The notes beneath the pieces are model-generated. The model did not search any database. It had not been told where the DNA came from and saw only the letters and a list, made by a program, of their open reading frames with translations. DNA of 64,000 nucleotides from SYLG01 sp965226945. Lineage in GTDB: Bacteria > Planctomycetota > Planctomycetia > Gemmatales > Gemmataceae. This document shows, piece after piece, positions 42,601-51,430 of the stretch (the first letter of the stretch is position 1; every line of letters begins with the position of its first letter). Position numbers and translations under genes: made by a program. The DNA lies in the NCBI GenBank assembly GCA_965226945.1, contig OZ245717.1, positions 8,738,312-8,802,311 of the forward strand, read 5' to 3'.

Positions 42601-45432
42601 AAGGGATTGAACTTCCAGTCGAACCATGTCTTCACCGTCGACATGACCTACAACGGCACGACCCTGCTCGTAATCATGACCGACACCGTTTCGCGGTTGT
42701 CTTCCTACCAGTCGTACGCGGTGAACATTGCAAGCAAAGTGGGCGCCGGCACGGCTTTTGTCGGTTTCACCGGCGGCACCGGCGTCCTGGCTTCCAAGCA
42801 GAATATTCTGAGCTGGGATTTCAAAAACGGCCCAACGACCGTCATCGATTACAGCAGCGGTTTCGTCAGCACCGATTCGGCGACGCTCGCCCTCAATGGC
42901 AATGCCGTGCTGCGTGGCGGCATCGTGCTCACTGGCCCCAAGCAGGCGGCTCAACCGGTCACCGGCATTTTCACCGAAGACCTGATCCTCCTTTACAATA
43001 GCCAGGGTAACCTCGCCGATTCCGACGTAAACACCTACCCGATCAGCGCGACGGTGTGGGACGGCTCGGGCTGGGTTTCCGATTACAACGTCACGCTCGT
43101 GCCCGGCACGCTGACGGTCAGCAAGAAATCGGTCTCTTACACGATCTCCAATAGCACGCAAACCTACGGCGCCCCCGTGCCGCTCAATCCGACGATCGCG
43201 GCCGATCCTTACAATCAGGCAGGCAGCGCCTTCTACCTGACCCCGGTCGATATCACGAGCTTCACCACGAAATTCACTTTCCAAACAGTTGGCGTGACCG
43301 ACACGCTGGCCGATGGGCTCACCTTCACGATCCAGCGCAAGGGGGCGGGAGCCTTGGGCTCCAGCGGCGAAGGCCTCGGCTACCAGGGAATCACCAAGAG
43401 CGTCGCGATCAAGTTCGACAACTTCGACAACGCCGGCGAAGGATCCAGTTCCACGGGCGTTTACACCGGCGGCGCGAATCCCTCGACCGTATCTTCGTCG
43501 GTCGACTTGATTCCCAGTGAAATCGACTTCACGACCAATCACATTTTCCAGGTCCAGATGACCTACGGTTCCTCGAACCTGCAGGTGATCATCACCGATA
43601 CGAATACCGGAAAATCGCAGACGAAGAACTACACGATCGACATCCCTTCCACCACGCTTGGGACCACGGGCTATGTCGGCTTTACCGGCGGCACCGGATC
43701 GCTCGCCGCCAAGCAATCGATCTTGAGCTGGACCTATACTCCCGGTTCCGGCACGCCGATCGATTACAGCACCGGCTTCAGCGGGGCCTCAAGCCTGTTC
43801 CAAAATGGGGACGCTGGCGTCGTCGGTTCGGATCTCGTTCTCACCTGCCCGGATCGCGCCGAACAGGTGATTGCCGGCGCCAATGGGGAGTACTTGAATG
43901 TCGACCTGGCCAGTTCGGGGCATACAGTCAATTCGCCGGTGGGCACCTACCCGATTACGGGTACGGCGACCGACGGCACCGGCCTGGTGGGCAATTACAA
44001 CACGACGATCACGAACGGAATCTTGACGGTCACCAAGGCCGATCTGGTAATCACTGCGGCCTACTTGAGCAATCTTTACGGAGTTGCAACGACTTTCACC
44101 GGCTCGGAGTATACGCAGACCGGCCTGGCAGGAACCGACACGATCACCGGCGTATTTTTGTCGAGCCCTGGCTCATCCGCTGGTTCCAATGCGGGGACTT
44201 ACGCGATCACTCCCTCCGCGATCAGCGGAACCGGCTTGAGCAACTACAACATCACCTATGTCAACGGCACACTTACGATTCTCAAGGCCAACCTGAACAT
44301 TTCGGCCGACAACAAAACCAAGGTCTATGGCGACTCCGTCCCCACCCTCACGGCCACCTACACGGGCCTCGTCAATGGCGACCTTCCCAGCGTGGTTTCG
44401 GGCCTGTACCTGCAAACCGACGCGACCGCTTTTAGCGATGTGGGTTTCTTCCCCATCACCTTGAGCTCCCAACCGTTCGCAACCAATTACAACATCACGA
44501 CGTCAATGGGGATGCTCTCGGTCACGAAAAAGGCGATTTCCTACACCGTTGCCGATCAGACGCAAACTCAAGGAACCGCGACCAACCTGAATACGGTCAC
44601 GCCCAATCCCTACAACCAGGCCGGCAGTGCCTTCTACTCAAACCCGGTCAACATCGCGAGCTTCACCTCGCACTTCACTTTCCAGACCGCAGTGGTCGAG
44701 CGCACCCTGGCCGACGGTTTCACCTTTACCATTCAGGCGAACAGCCCTCAGGCGCTGGGACTCGCCGCGGAAGGCCTGGGCTACCAGGGAATGGGCCATA
44801 GCGTCGCGGTGAAGTTCGATTACTTCAATAACGCGGGCGAAGGGATCAATTCGACCGGCCTTTATAGCAATGGTGCTTCGCCCACTTCCTCTGCGTTTGA
44901 CCTGACCAACAGCGACATCGACTTGCAGTCGATGCACGCGTTCGCAGTCGACCTGACTTATAACGGCACGACCCTTACGGTGGTGATCACCGACCAAACC
45001 ACGCACATGAGCGCGACGCAAAGCTACACGGTTGATATTGCCGGAACGATCGGCGCGAGCACCGCCTATGTCGGCTTCACCGGCGGCACGGGCGCCTTGA
45101 CCTCCAAGCAATCGATTCTCGATTTCAATTACAAGATCGGCGGCTCACCGATCTTCGATTACGCCTCCGGATTCGCGGGCGCGGCCGGTCTTTCGTTCAA
45201 CGGAAGCGCCGTGGTCCAGGGGGCCAACCTGGTGTTGACCGCACCCACTTACGGAGCGATTATCAACACCGGCGTAAACAACGAAACCTTGTATCTGCTG
45301 CTTGACAGCCTAGGCAACACCGACCTGGCGGCCATCGGCACTTACATCATCAACAGCAGTATCTACTCAGGAACGGGCAAAGCTTCGAACTACCAGGTGA
45401 CGATCACCAACGGCCAATTGACCGTGGTCTGA
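39670..45432 (+). CDS. DUF4347 / MBG-repeat / triple L-type lectin-like surface protein
   Basis: This 1920-aa predicted exported protein carries the motif RRSLGLESLEDRCNP at about residues 42-56. A DUF4347 domain spans about 76-228 (SILFVDRNL, then AVRLITHGQAGGVLLG and FLVYGCSVAATSAG). An Ig-like repeat domain follows to about 355, then MBG units. Three L-type lectin-like modules lie at about 872-1056, 1179-1357 and 1646-1821, each with DG(I/L/F)TF(V/T)IQ and GEGLGYQG(I/M/T)xxSVA(I/V)K. GGAAGG at 39655-39660 supports the start. No C-terminal anchor is seen. It probably binds glycans at or beyond the cell surface (inference). Confidence 0.88.
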   Translation: MLFRNFFRHLFVHAAHSPHSYRDLARPLGALHRPARKNKNRVRRSLGLESLEDRCNPAPFGALPVPQSSVFDSSPKSILFVDRNLAPSLPAAETSGSLMVLLDPERDFFGQIGQGLAGLSDLNAVRLITHGQAGGVLLGTQVIDDAALNAHASLVRSWGSSLAPGADFLVYGCSVAATSAGTTFLKDLSRLTGADVAGSTDLTGAKGDTALEFSTGKVTQTILAAQKDWAGSGLTLGDTTTTTVTYDGATTSSMVYGQILSYLATVVNTTPNFGTEPTGSVEFKDEFNNSLGTVALVAGLGGTYTSTATLTLASPVPFNVGSHQIVAYYTSDTPASFDDSSDTPGVSQDITPAALTVTADPNTKTYGSADPTLTYNYSGLANGDTVSIFTGALSRNAGETVSGSPYAITQGSLDAGSNYTINFTGNTFTITTATLIVTADPKTKVYGSADPTLTYSYSGLTNGDTSGVFTGSLIRTVGETVLGSPYAISQGSLDAGSNYTINFTGNTFTITTATLIVTADPKTKVYGSADPTLTYSYSGLTNGDTSGVFTGSLIRTVGETVLGSPYAISQGSLDAGSNYTINFTGNTFTITTATLIVTADPKTKVYGSADPALTYTYSGLTNGDTAAVFTGSLIRAAGESVAGSPYAITQNTLGAGNNYTISYTGADFTITKKALTITASNVSGTYASISLDGATGFTSSGLNGAETIGSVTLTSNATLSTSGNFNYSAAPWTLTPSAATGGTFDPNDYSISYVSGSLTVTKKALTISATGVNKIYDGTTNATVTLSDDRVTSDLFTDSYASAIYTTDKHVGTSKPISVTGISIAGTDANNYTFNTTAATTADITKKAVTFTIGNATQTYGSPVDLNPTWTPSPYNQAGSAFYSTPVDITNFTTRFSFQSDAYTSTPADGITFVIQNAGLTALGANGEGLGYQGIGNSVAIKVDLIDNYGEGTNSTGIYYNGVNPSNPAYPSQPLTPKGLNFQSNHVFTVDMTYNGTTLLVIMTDTVSRLSSYQSYAVNIASKVGAGTAFVGFTGGTGVLASKQNILSWDFKNGPTTVIDYSSGFVSTDSATLALNGNAVLRGGIVLTGPKQAAQPVTGIFTEDLILLYNSQGNLADSDVNTYPISATVWDGSGWVSDYNVTLVPGTLTVSKKSVSYTISNSTQTYGAPVPLNPTIAADPYNQAGSAFYLTPVDITSFTTKFTFQTVGVTDTLADGLTFTIQRKGAGALGSSGEGLGYQGITKSVAIKFDNFDNAGEGSSSTGVYTGGANPSTVSSSVDLIPSEIDFTTNHIFQVQMTYGSSNLQVIITDTNTGKSQTKNYTIDIPSTTLGTTGYVGFTGGTGSLAAKQSILSWTYTPGSGTPIDYSTGFSGASSLFQNGDAGVVGSDLVLTCPDRAEQVIAGANGEYLNVDLASSGHTVNSPVGTYPITGTATDGTGLVGNYNTTITNGILTVTKADLVITAAYLSNLYGVATTFTGSEYTQTGLAGTDTITGVFLSSPGSSAGSNAGTYAITPSAISGTGLSNYNITYVNGTLTILKANLNISADNKTKVYGDSVPTLTATYTGLVNGDLPSVVSGLYLQTDATAFSDVGFFPITLSSQPFATNYNITTSMGMLSVTKKAISYTVADQTQTQGTATNLNTVTPNPYNQAGSAFYSNPVNIASFTSHFTFQTAVVERTLADGFTFTIQANSPQALGLAAEGLGYQGMGHSVAVKFDYFNNAGEGINSTGLYSNGASPTSSAFDLTNSDIDLQSMHAFAVDLTYNGTTLTVVITDQTTHMSATQSYTVDIAGTIGASTAYVGFTGGTGALTSKQSILDFNYKIGGSPIFDYASGFAGAAGLSFNGSAVVQGANLVLTAPTYGAIINTGVNNETLYLLLDSLGNTDLAAIGTYIINSSIYSGTGKASNYQVTITNGQLTVV
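40899..41486 (+). repeat. 240-bp tandem repeat within the MBG giant
   Basis: The unit 40899-41138 is followed by 41139-41378 with the same phase, then by a partial third copy to about 41486. Comparing 40981-41160 with 41221-41400, only two bases differ (41346 and 41361), and both are silent. The unit encodes one MBG repeat of 80 residues. The identity shows recent duplication or ongoing gene conversion. Confidence 0.95.
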
Positions 45433-45561
45433 TCGTGGTGTCGTCGTTGTGAATGCGATTTTGGTTGAAGATTCCGCAGGATTGGTGAAGGTGCCATTGT
45501 GTCCGTGGCGATGCGCCCACGGGATGACTTGAGCTAGCGACCGGAAAGGGAGGATGTTTCC

Positions 45562-46248
45562 TTGAGCACCGTGATCTCAGAGTTTCAAGTAACCCGCCCT
45601 GTCCGCCCGATTCGTTCCGCCCGTCGCCTTTCCTCTTCCTCCAGCAGCTACCTGAACATCAAGCGTTTCCTCGATCTGGTATTCTGCAGCTCTTTGTTGA
45701 TTCTGACGTCGCCACTACTCCTCGTCGTTGCCTTGCTCGTCAAGCTTCAAGACGGCGGCCCGGTATTCTACCGCGCCAAGAGAGTGGGTAAAAAAGGCGT
45801 GCCGTTTTTCTGCTACAAATTTCGCACCATGGTGCCAAACGCGGACGCGATGAAGTCGGATCTACTGCGGCGCAACATTCATGGCAAAGGGATCACCTTC
45901 AAGGTGGTTGACGACCCGCGCATCACTCGCCTGGGTCGCGTCATGCGTCGCTTCAGCATCGACGAATTACCCCAGCTTTGCAATGTCCTGCGCGGTGAGA
46001 TGACGCTGGTTGGCCCCCGGCCCGCTTGCCCCCAAGAAGTCGCCCGATACAGCTCTACCGATCGCGATCGGCTGGCCGTCACTCCGGGATTGACCTGTCT
46101 TTGGCAAGTCTCGGGCCGCTGCGAGATCCCCTTTGAACGGCAGGTCGAACTGGACCGCCAGTATATTCAAAACCAATCGCTGGCGCTCGACGCCGTCTTG
46201 ATCCTGCGCACCATTCCCGCCGTGATTTTTGGCAAGGGCGCGTATTAA
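45562..46248 (+). CDS. Bacterial sugar transferase (PF02397-type), polysaccharide initiation
   Basis: This is a monotopic phosphoglycosyltransferase that loads the first sugar-phosphate onto undecaprenyl phosphate for exopolysaccharide or O-antigen synthesis. Signatures: KRFLDLVFCSSLLILTSPLLLVVALLVK (membrane re-entrant helix), GPVFYRAKRVGKKGVPF, YKFRTM, RFSIDELPQL and MTLVGPRPACPQEV. The start is TTG 45562, supported by AAAGGGAGG at 45545-45553, eight bases upstream. At 228 aa it is the short catalytic form without an N-terminal four-helix domain. It follows the lectin-like giants on the same strand. Confidence 0.93.
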   Translation: MSTVISEFQVTRPVRPIRSARRLSSSSSSYLNIKRFLDLVFCSSLLILTSPLLLVVALLVKLQDGGPVFYRAKRVGKKGVPFFCYKFRTMVPNADAMKSDLLRRNIHGKGITFKVVDDPRITRLGRVMRRFSIDELPQLCNVLRGEMTLVGPRPACPQEVARYSSTDRDRLAVTPGLTCLWQVSGRCEIPFERQVELDRQYIQNQSLALDAVLILRTIPAVIFGKGAY

Positions 46249-46479
46249 GCCCGGGGACTGGAGCAGACCAGCCGCGGGCTGGCCGTTCTGTTTCATTCGA
46301 CCGCGGCGTTGCTGATCGATCGATTTCATTCGATCATTCCAGTACGCTTGAACCGACCTCCTGCTATCGGGCCAGTGCATGCCCTCTAGCAACCTACGCC
46401 CGTTTCGTTTGGTCTCTTCGTTTGGACTCTGAAATTCGATCCGAGCATGAGTCACGCTTCCCGCGCGAAATTGGCGTGC

Positions 46480-46508
46480 AAAAAAAACCGGGGAGAGATT
46501 CTCCCCGG
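46480..46508 (-). terminator. Intrinsic terminator of the tricorn protease gene
   Basis: A perfect nine-base stem, 46488-46496 with 46500-46508, and an A-tract at 46480-46487 that becomes a U-tract on the minus strand. It lies 75 bases past the minus-strand stop. Other short hairpins (for example CCAGCC/GGCTGG near 46270) occur in this 335-base gap, which otherwise holds no gene. Confidence 0.75.
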
Positions 46509-46583
46509 GAAACGTCTGCCGCATGACAGAGAAGTCCATCATGCCTCCGGCCGGCGGGTAGCCGGTCGGAGGCAATCGCGCGA

Positions 46584-49500
46584 TTAGGGCTGAGGCCGTT
46601 CGCTCGCCTTGATTGGCTTGGGCCGGGGACGGGCTTTCCAGGCTTCCACATCCTTGCCCAAAACCTCGACCGCTTTTTCAATTTGCACGTCCTTGCCCGC
46701 GGGCATCTCGCCCGGTTGCGGCCAGACAATGTAATCGGGCACGGCCCCGTTAAGCTCCAGGTCCTGGCCGTCGTCGGGCAAGTACCAGCCCCGGAAGGGC
46801 ATGCGCAAGAAGCCAACATCCATGATGTTGGTGCCCCCCGTGCTGATGACGCCGCCTGCCGTGGGCACGCCGATCAGCTTGCCGCGTTTGATGATCTTGA
46901 TCGCATGCGAGAAGATCTCGGCATTGCTGAAACTGTTTTGATTGCACAGCACGGCAATCGGCTTATCCCAGGAAGGATACACCAACCGGTCGTGAGGATA
47001 ACCCGGCTGACCGCCCCGGGGAATCGTGATCGAGTGGCCCGGTTGATTCAAAGCGGTAAGCAAAAGATCGGCGGTGCTGCCGCCGCCATTTTCGCGCACG
47101 TCGATGATCAGGCCATCGCGGCCGAGGCCCGCCGCGGCCAGCTTTTCTTCAAAGCGGTGGAAGCTGGGCATGTCCATGGCGCTGATGTGGAGGTAGCCCA
47201 ATTTCCCCTGGCTGATCTTGTGCACCAGGTCCTCGTTGTCGACGAGCCACTTGTCATAAAGCAGCGTCCTGGCGGCGGTGAAGCTGATCGGCCGCAAGAC
47301 AACCGCCCGCTCCTTGCCATCCCTGGCCTTGACCACCAAGGAATAGTCTTTGCCTGCAGGCCCATTGAAGCTGGCGGGGAAATCAATCCCTGGCGCCAGG
47401 ATCTTGCCATCGATGGAGACGATTGTTTCCCCCGCGACGATTCGTGATTTCGCCTTGTCCGCCGGGCCCCCGGGAATGACATCCTTGACCAAAAATCCTG
47501 GGCCTTTAAACGTGGGGTCAAAGCGCAGACCGAAATGCGGCGTCTGGGGACGCCAGACTCCCGCCGGGCTTTCCTCGGTAGGCGTGGGAGGCGCGCCGCG
47601 CCGCGGTTGACCGCCGCCCGGAGTGACGGTGAAGTTCAAGTGGGAACCGTTGAGTTCGCCAAGCATCATCTGCACGACCGGCGCAAGGCTCTCCATGTCG
47701 GGAGCGGCCATGGCCAGGGGCAGGTACTTGGTACGAATGGCGTTCCAGTCGCGATTATTCAAGCGTTCGTCGTACCAGTTATCCCTCATCGTGCGCCAGC
47801 ACTGATCGAACACCTCCCCCTGTTTCGCCGGAAGCTGAACGGTTTGCAAGGCGGTGAAACGGTAAGGCGTTCCGCCTTCCGCGCCCGCGGCGGGCGCGGC
47901 GGCAGGAGTCGCCGCCGGACCGGGACCGCGTCCGCGGCCTCCTGGGCCGCCTGCGGGAGCCGCCGCAGAAGCCGCTCCTGCGCCAGCGCTTGGAGAAAAA
48001 CTGGAAGGAATGCCTGCCGACAACCAGACGATACTCCCCGATTTCAGCCACTTGGGGTTGGAGCCGGTTCCCGCAAAAACCTGCTTGGGACGCAAGTCCT
48101 CGGGGAATTCCACGGTGTAGACTCCCCGTCCGGCCTCGCCGCCGGCCAAGAACGCAAGCTTTTTGGAATCGGTCGACCAGAAGAGCTGGGTCTCGCGCAC
48201 ATCGTTGTTGGCGATGACTTTGACTCTTTGCGCCAGACGGTCGAAATCGATCTTCACATCGGCCTTGGGCTTGGGATTGATCGCCTCGGTGCGAGGGCGG
48301 GCGCCGCCCGGCGGCCCCATGGGCCGATCGGGCGTTCCTTTCTCCTGGCTTGCCGGTCCCTTCGGCAGTCCCTTGGCCGTGCCTGAGTTTTGCCGGCTCT
48401 TCATCTTTTCAAGCGCCTTGTCGACTAAGCGGTCGCGCGGGCTGCGGTCATGTTCGTCGAGCGTCAAATACACATATTTGACATCCACTTCCTCTTTTTC
48501 TCGCTGGCCGGTGAAGGCGATGATCTTGCCGTCGGGCGACCACACGGGATTCGAATCGTTGCGAGGATGGCGCGACAGGTTGTAAGGGGCGCGCGAACCA
48601 TCGAGTGGAACAATGAAGATATCGCGGTTGAAAGTGGTGTCTTCCTTGGAATAGACGAGCCAGTTGCCATCGGGAGACCAGTCGAACTCGATCCGGCTGA
48701 AGGAGCTCACGACGGTCTTTTCGTCGGAAAGGCCGGTTTTCGGATCGAATTTGCCGACAACCAGGTCACCGCGGCCCCTGTTATAAGCGAGCTTGGTTCC
48801 ATCGGGGCTGAAGACCGGATTGGCCTTCACCCCGCCATCCTTGGTGAGAGGGCGAATGTCGAAGGAGCTTTGCCGCCACCAGAAATCGGAAGGGTTTCCC
48901 TTGCGCGCCTGGTAGATTTCCGTGCGGCCATCCCGATCGCCGACAAAAAGAATTGACTCGCCATCGGGACTGAACACCGGGTCGCGTTCCTCGGCCGGAG
49001 TTTGCGCGATCGCCACCGGTTCCTTCAGCTCCGTGTCCATCACCCAAAGATCGCCGCCGGCGGCGAAGACCATTTCCAGTCCGTCGGAGGTGAAATCGAC
49101 CGCCGTGGCCGCCGCCAGGCTCTTCTTCTCGAACTTCGGTGGCTCCAGGTCGTCTGACACCTCAATCTTGACGGGCGTCGCGGGAGCGTATTTTCCCGGC
49201 CCATGGCGCTTGATCAGGTACAGATCGAACAGCCGGCGATAAAGGATCGTCGAGCCGTCGGCGCTTACCGAAGGATTGAGAACCAGATCGTCCTTGAAGT
49301 CGGTGATCTTGAACGCCTGGGAGTTTTCCAGCCCTTGTTCCCAAAGGTTGTAAGAGCCGTCCTGGCCGCCCACATAAATGAAACCTTTGCCGCCATCGAC
49401 CCAGGTGGGCCAGAGCGCGCCGCGTTCATGGGCAAAGCTCACCTTCTGACCCGACTCGACGGGAACGGGATCGAGCAAGCGCTTCTGGCCGCCCTGCGCG

Positions 49501-50096
49501 GAACGAAGCCAGATCTGGCTGGCCTGCGAGCCGTGATATCCCTTGCGCCACCACTGCGTCCCCTCGCGGCAATATAGGAGATCGCCTGCCGCATTCAGAC
49601 TTCCCTGGTTGCCATAGTCGTCAAAGAGGATTTCTTCCCGTCCGCCCCCCTCGACGTTGACCAGATAAAACCGTTCGGCATGGCGCCAGCCATGGTCGCG
49701 CTGGCTGCTCGCCAGCAAGTTCTTGCCATCGGCCGACCAGCCTTGCAGCGAATACCCCGCCGTGTGCTGGGTGACTGCCCGGGCGGGACCGCCGCGAGCA
49801 TCCATGACGTAGATCTGAAAGCCAAGGCCGTCGCGATCGCTTGTAAAAGCGATTCGTTTGCCGTCGGGTGAAAACTTGGGCTCGCGGTCGCGGCCGGTAT
49901 GTAGCGACAGACGGGTGGCGGTCCCCCCGGCGGAGTTCACCGTCCAAATATCCCCCTTCCAGTCGAAGGCAATTTTGGAGCCATCTGGCGACAACGAGGG
50001 GTTGCTTGGCATGCGGATTTCGCTCGCCTGCGCGCAGCAGGCAACAAGCGTCATGGCCGCGCAAACGGCCAGCAACTTGGGGAAAGCTGATTTCAT
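46584..50096 (-). CDS. Tricorn-type S41 protease, secreted
   Basis: This is a 1170-aa periplasmic protease. A signal peptide (LLAVCAAMTLVACCAQA) is followed by WD40-like PD40 beta-propeller blades with repeated SPDGxxIAF / SPDGKRIAFTSDRDG motifs to about residue 690. A low-complexity Ala/Gly/Pro insertion lies at about 695-740. A core domain, a PDZ region (about 880-960) and the C-terminal S41 domain follow. The latter has DGLIIDVRENGGGSTADLLL and NQNSFSNAEIFSHAIK near 1052-1067, which contains the candidate nucleophile serine. It is divergent from the ThuA gene. Confidence 0.93.
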   Translation of the reverse strand: MKSAFPKLLAVCAAMTLVACCAQASEIRMPSNPSLSPDGSKIAFDWKGDIWTVNSAGGTATRLSLHTGRDREPKFSPDGKRIAFTSDRDGLGFQIYVMDARGGPARAVTQHTAGYSLQGWSADGKNLLASSQRDHGWRHAERFYLVNVEGGGREEILFDDYGNQGSLNAAGDLLYCREGTQWWRKGYHGSQASQIWLRSAQGGQKRLLDPVPVESGQKVSFAHERGALWPTWVDGGKGFIYVGGQDGSYNLWEQGLENSQAFKITDFKDDLVLNPSVSADGSTILYRRLFDLYLIKRHGPGKYAPATPVKIEVSDDLEPPKFEKKSLAAATAVDFTSDGLEMVFAAGGDLWVMDTELKEPVAIAQTPAEERDPVFSPDGESILFVGDRDGRTEIYQARKGNPSDFWWRQSSFDIRPLTKDGGVKANPVFSPDGTKLAYNRGRGDLVVGKFDPKTGLSDEKTVVSSFSRIEFDWSPDGNWLVYSKEDTTFNRDIFIVPLDGSRAPYNLSRHPRNDSNPVWSPDGKIIAFTGQREKEEVDVKYVYLTLDEHDRSPRDRLVDKALEKMKSRQNSGTAKGLPKGPASQEKGTPDRPMGPPGGARPRTEAINPKPKADVKIDFDRLAQRVKVIANNDVRETQLFWSTDSKKLAFLAGGEAGRGVYTVEFPEDLRPKQVFAGTGSNPKWLKSGSIVWLSAGIPSSFSPSAGAGAASAAAPAGGPGGRGRGPGPAATPAAAPAAGAEGGTPYRFTALQTVQLPAKQGEVFDQCWRTMRDNWYDERLNNRDWNAIRTKYLPLAMAAPDMESLAPVVQMMLGELNGSHLNFTVTPGGGQPRRGAPPTPTEESPAGVWRPQTPHFGLRFDPTFKGPGFLVKDVIPGGPADKAKSRIVAGETIVSIDGKILAPGIDFPASFNGPAGKDYSLVVKARDGKERAVVLRPISFTAARTLLYDKWLVDNEDLVHKISQGKLGYLHISAMDMPSFHRFEEKLAAAGLGRDGLIIDVRENGGGSTADLLLTALNQPGHSITIPRGGQPGYPHDRLVYPSWDKPIAVLCNQNSFSNAEIFSHAIKIIKRGKLIGVPTAGGVISTGGTNIMDVGFLRMPFRGWYLPDDGQDLELNGAVPDYIVWPQPGEMPAGKDVQIEKAVEVLGKDVEAWKARPRPKPIKASERPQP

Positions 50097-50240
50097 GGGA
50101 TCGATCCAGTGAGGTGAGCCAGAGAGACCATTGAGAGGATTGGCCCCAGCCCGAACTTTTGATACCGTATGTGATAGCCAAACCCCGCCGGGCGTCGCCT
50201 CTTCCCCCCCAAAGACCCCCGGAATTTCCGGAGTGATCGA

Positions 50241-51200
50241 ATGAAATCAGCCTTCCGTTACCTTGGTCCGCTCGCCCTGTGCGCCGCGTTGATCGGCCTC
50301 GTTCCGCTGTCGTCGATGGCCGCCGAACCGGCCAAGAAAAAGCTGGTGCTGATTGCCGGCCGCAAAAGCCACGCCTACGGCCAACACGCTTTCAAAGCGG
50401 GCTGCATGCTGCTCAAAGATTGCCTCGACAAGGCGCTGCCCCAGCTTGAAACGGTGGTCGTGCTCGATGGCTGGCCCAAAGACACCAAGGTCTTCGACGG
50501 CGCTTCGGCCGTTGTGATTTATGCCGACGGCGGCGAAGGCCATCCGTTTTTGGCGCACCTCGCGGAAATCGACGCCCTTGCCAAAAAGGGCGTGGGCATC
50601 GGCATGATGCACTATGGTGTCGAAGTTCCCAAGGGACCCGGCGGCGACAAGTTCCTCGAGTGGACCGGCGGCTATTTCGAGCCGCACTGGTCGGTCAACC
50701 CAACCTGGACTCTCGTCCGTAGCGAACTGGCCAAAGGGCACCCGATCACTCGGGGCGTGGGCGAAGTGCGCACCTATGACGAGTGGTATTACCATATGCG
50801 ATTTCCCAAGGACATGGAGGGCGTGACGAGCATCCTTTCTGGGCTGCCCGGTAAGGACACCCTCACTCGTCCCGATGGCCCGCATAGCGGCAACCCGGCG
50901 GTGCGCGCCTCGGTTGCCAAGGGCGAAAGCCAATCCCTGGCCTGGGCGCGCGAACGGGCCGATGGCGGCCGCGGCTTTGGCTACACCGGCGGCCATTTCC
51001 ACTGGAACTGGGGCGTCGATGCCAACCGTAAACTCGTCCTCAATGCCCTCGCCTGGCTTTGCAAAATCGAAGTGCCCGAAGGCGGGATCGAGTCGAAGCG
51101 GCCCACCCTGGAAGAACTAAAGCAAAACCAGGATTTCTCCCTGCCGGAAAAGTTCAATTTCCCCGAGATTGAAAAGAGAATCAAGGAAGGAAATTCCTGA
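50241..51200 (+). CDS. ThuA-like domain protein, exported
   Basis: This 319-aa protein has a signal peptide (GPLALCAALIGLVPLSSMAAE) and a ThuA-like (PF06283-type) fold. Segments include KLVLIAGRKSHAYGQHAFKAG, AVVIYADGGEGHPFL, YHMRFPKDMEGV and GFGYTGGHFHWNWG. The family is linked to sugar or glycan utilisation and is very common in planctomycetes; the catalytic role is unproven. The gene starts 144 bases from the divergent tricorn gene and ends just before a perfect hairpin. Confidence 0.88.
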   Translation: MKSAFRYLGPLALCAALIGLVPLSSMAAEPAKKKLVLIAGRKSHAYGQHAFKAGCMLLKDCLDKALPQLETVVVLDGWPKDTKVFDGASAVVIYADGGEGHPFLAHLAEIDALAKKGVGIGMMHYGVEVPKGPGGDKFLEWTGGYFEPHWSVNPTWTLVRSELAKGHPITRGVGEVRTYDEWYYHMRFPKDMEGVTSILSGLPGKDTLTRPDGPHSGNPAVRASVAKGESQSLAWARERADGGRGFGYTGGHFHWNWGVDANRKLVLNALAWLCKIEVPEGGIESKRPTLEELKQNQDFSLPEKFNFPEIEKRIKEGNS

Positions 51201-51222
51201 TTCTCGCCAAGAAGGAATTTTG

Positions 51223-51258
51223 CGATCTGAGGCGCCTTGCGCCTCAGATCGTTTCGCT
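51223..51258 (+). terminator. Hairpin terminator after the ThuA gene
   Basis: A perfect 13-base stem, 51223-51235 with 51239-51251, and loop CTT, followed by TTTCG. It starts 22 bases after the stop. Confidence 0.7.
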
Positions 51259-51430
51259 TCACCTGCCGATCCTGCTTCGTAGAACTTGACCTGCCGCGTA
51301 AGATGACATTGCCCGCCTGCATGCCCTGCAAACACAAAAAATAGAAACGCGCCGGACACCGTTGTCCTGCCGCTTTGTGTTCCCGCCTGAATGACTGCCG
51401 GTTCCCTCCTTCCTTCCTCCCGCCGATTGG

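Noticed and set aside
41764..43716. 650-codon reading opposite the second MBG giant
   Set aside because: The repetitive, GC-rich plus-strand gene leaves an open antisense frame; its product is Arg/Gly-rich and has no domain character.
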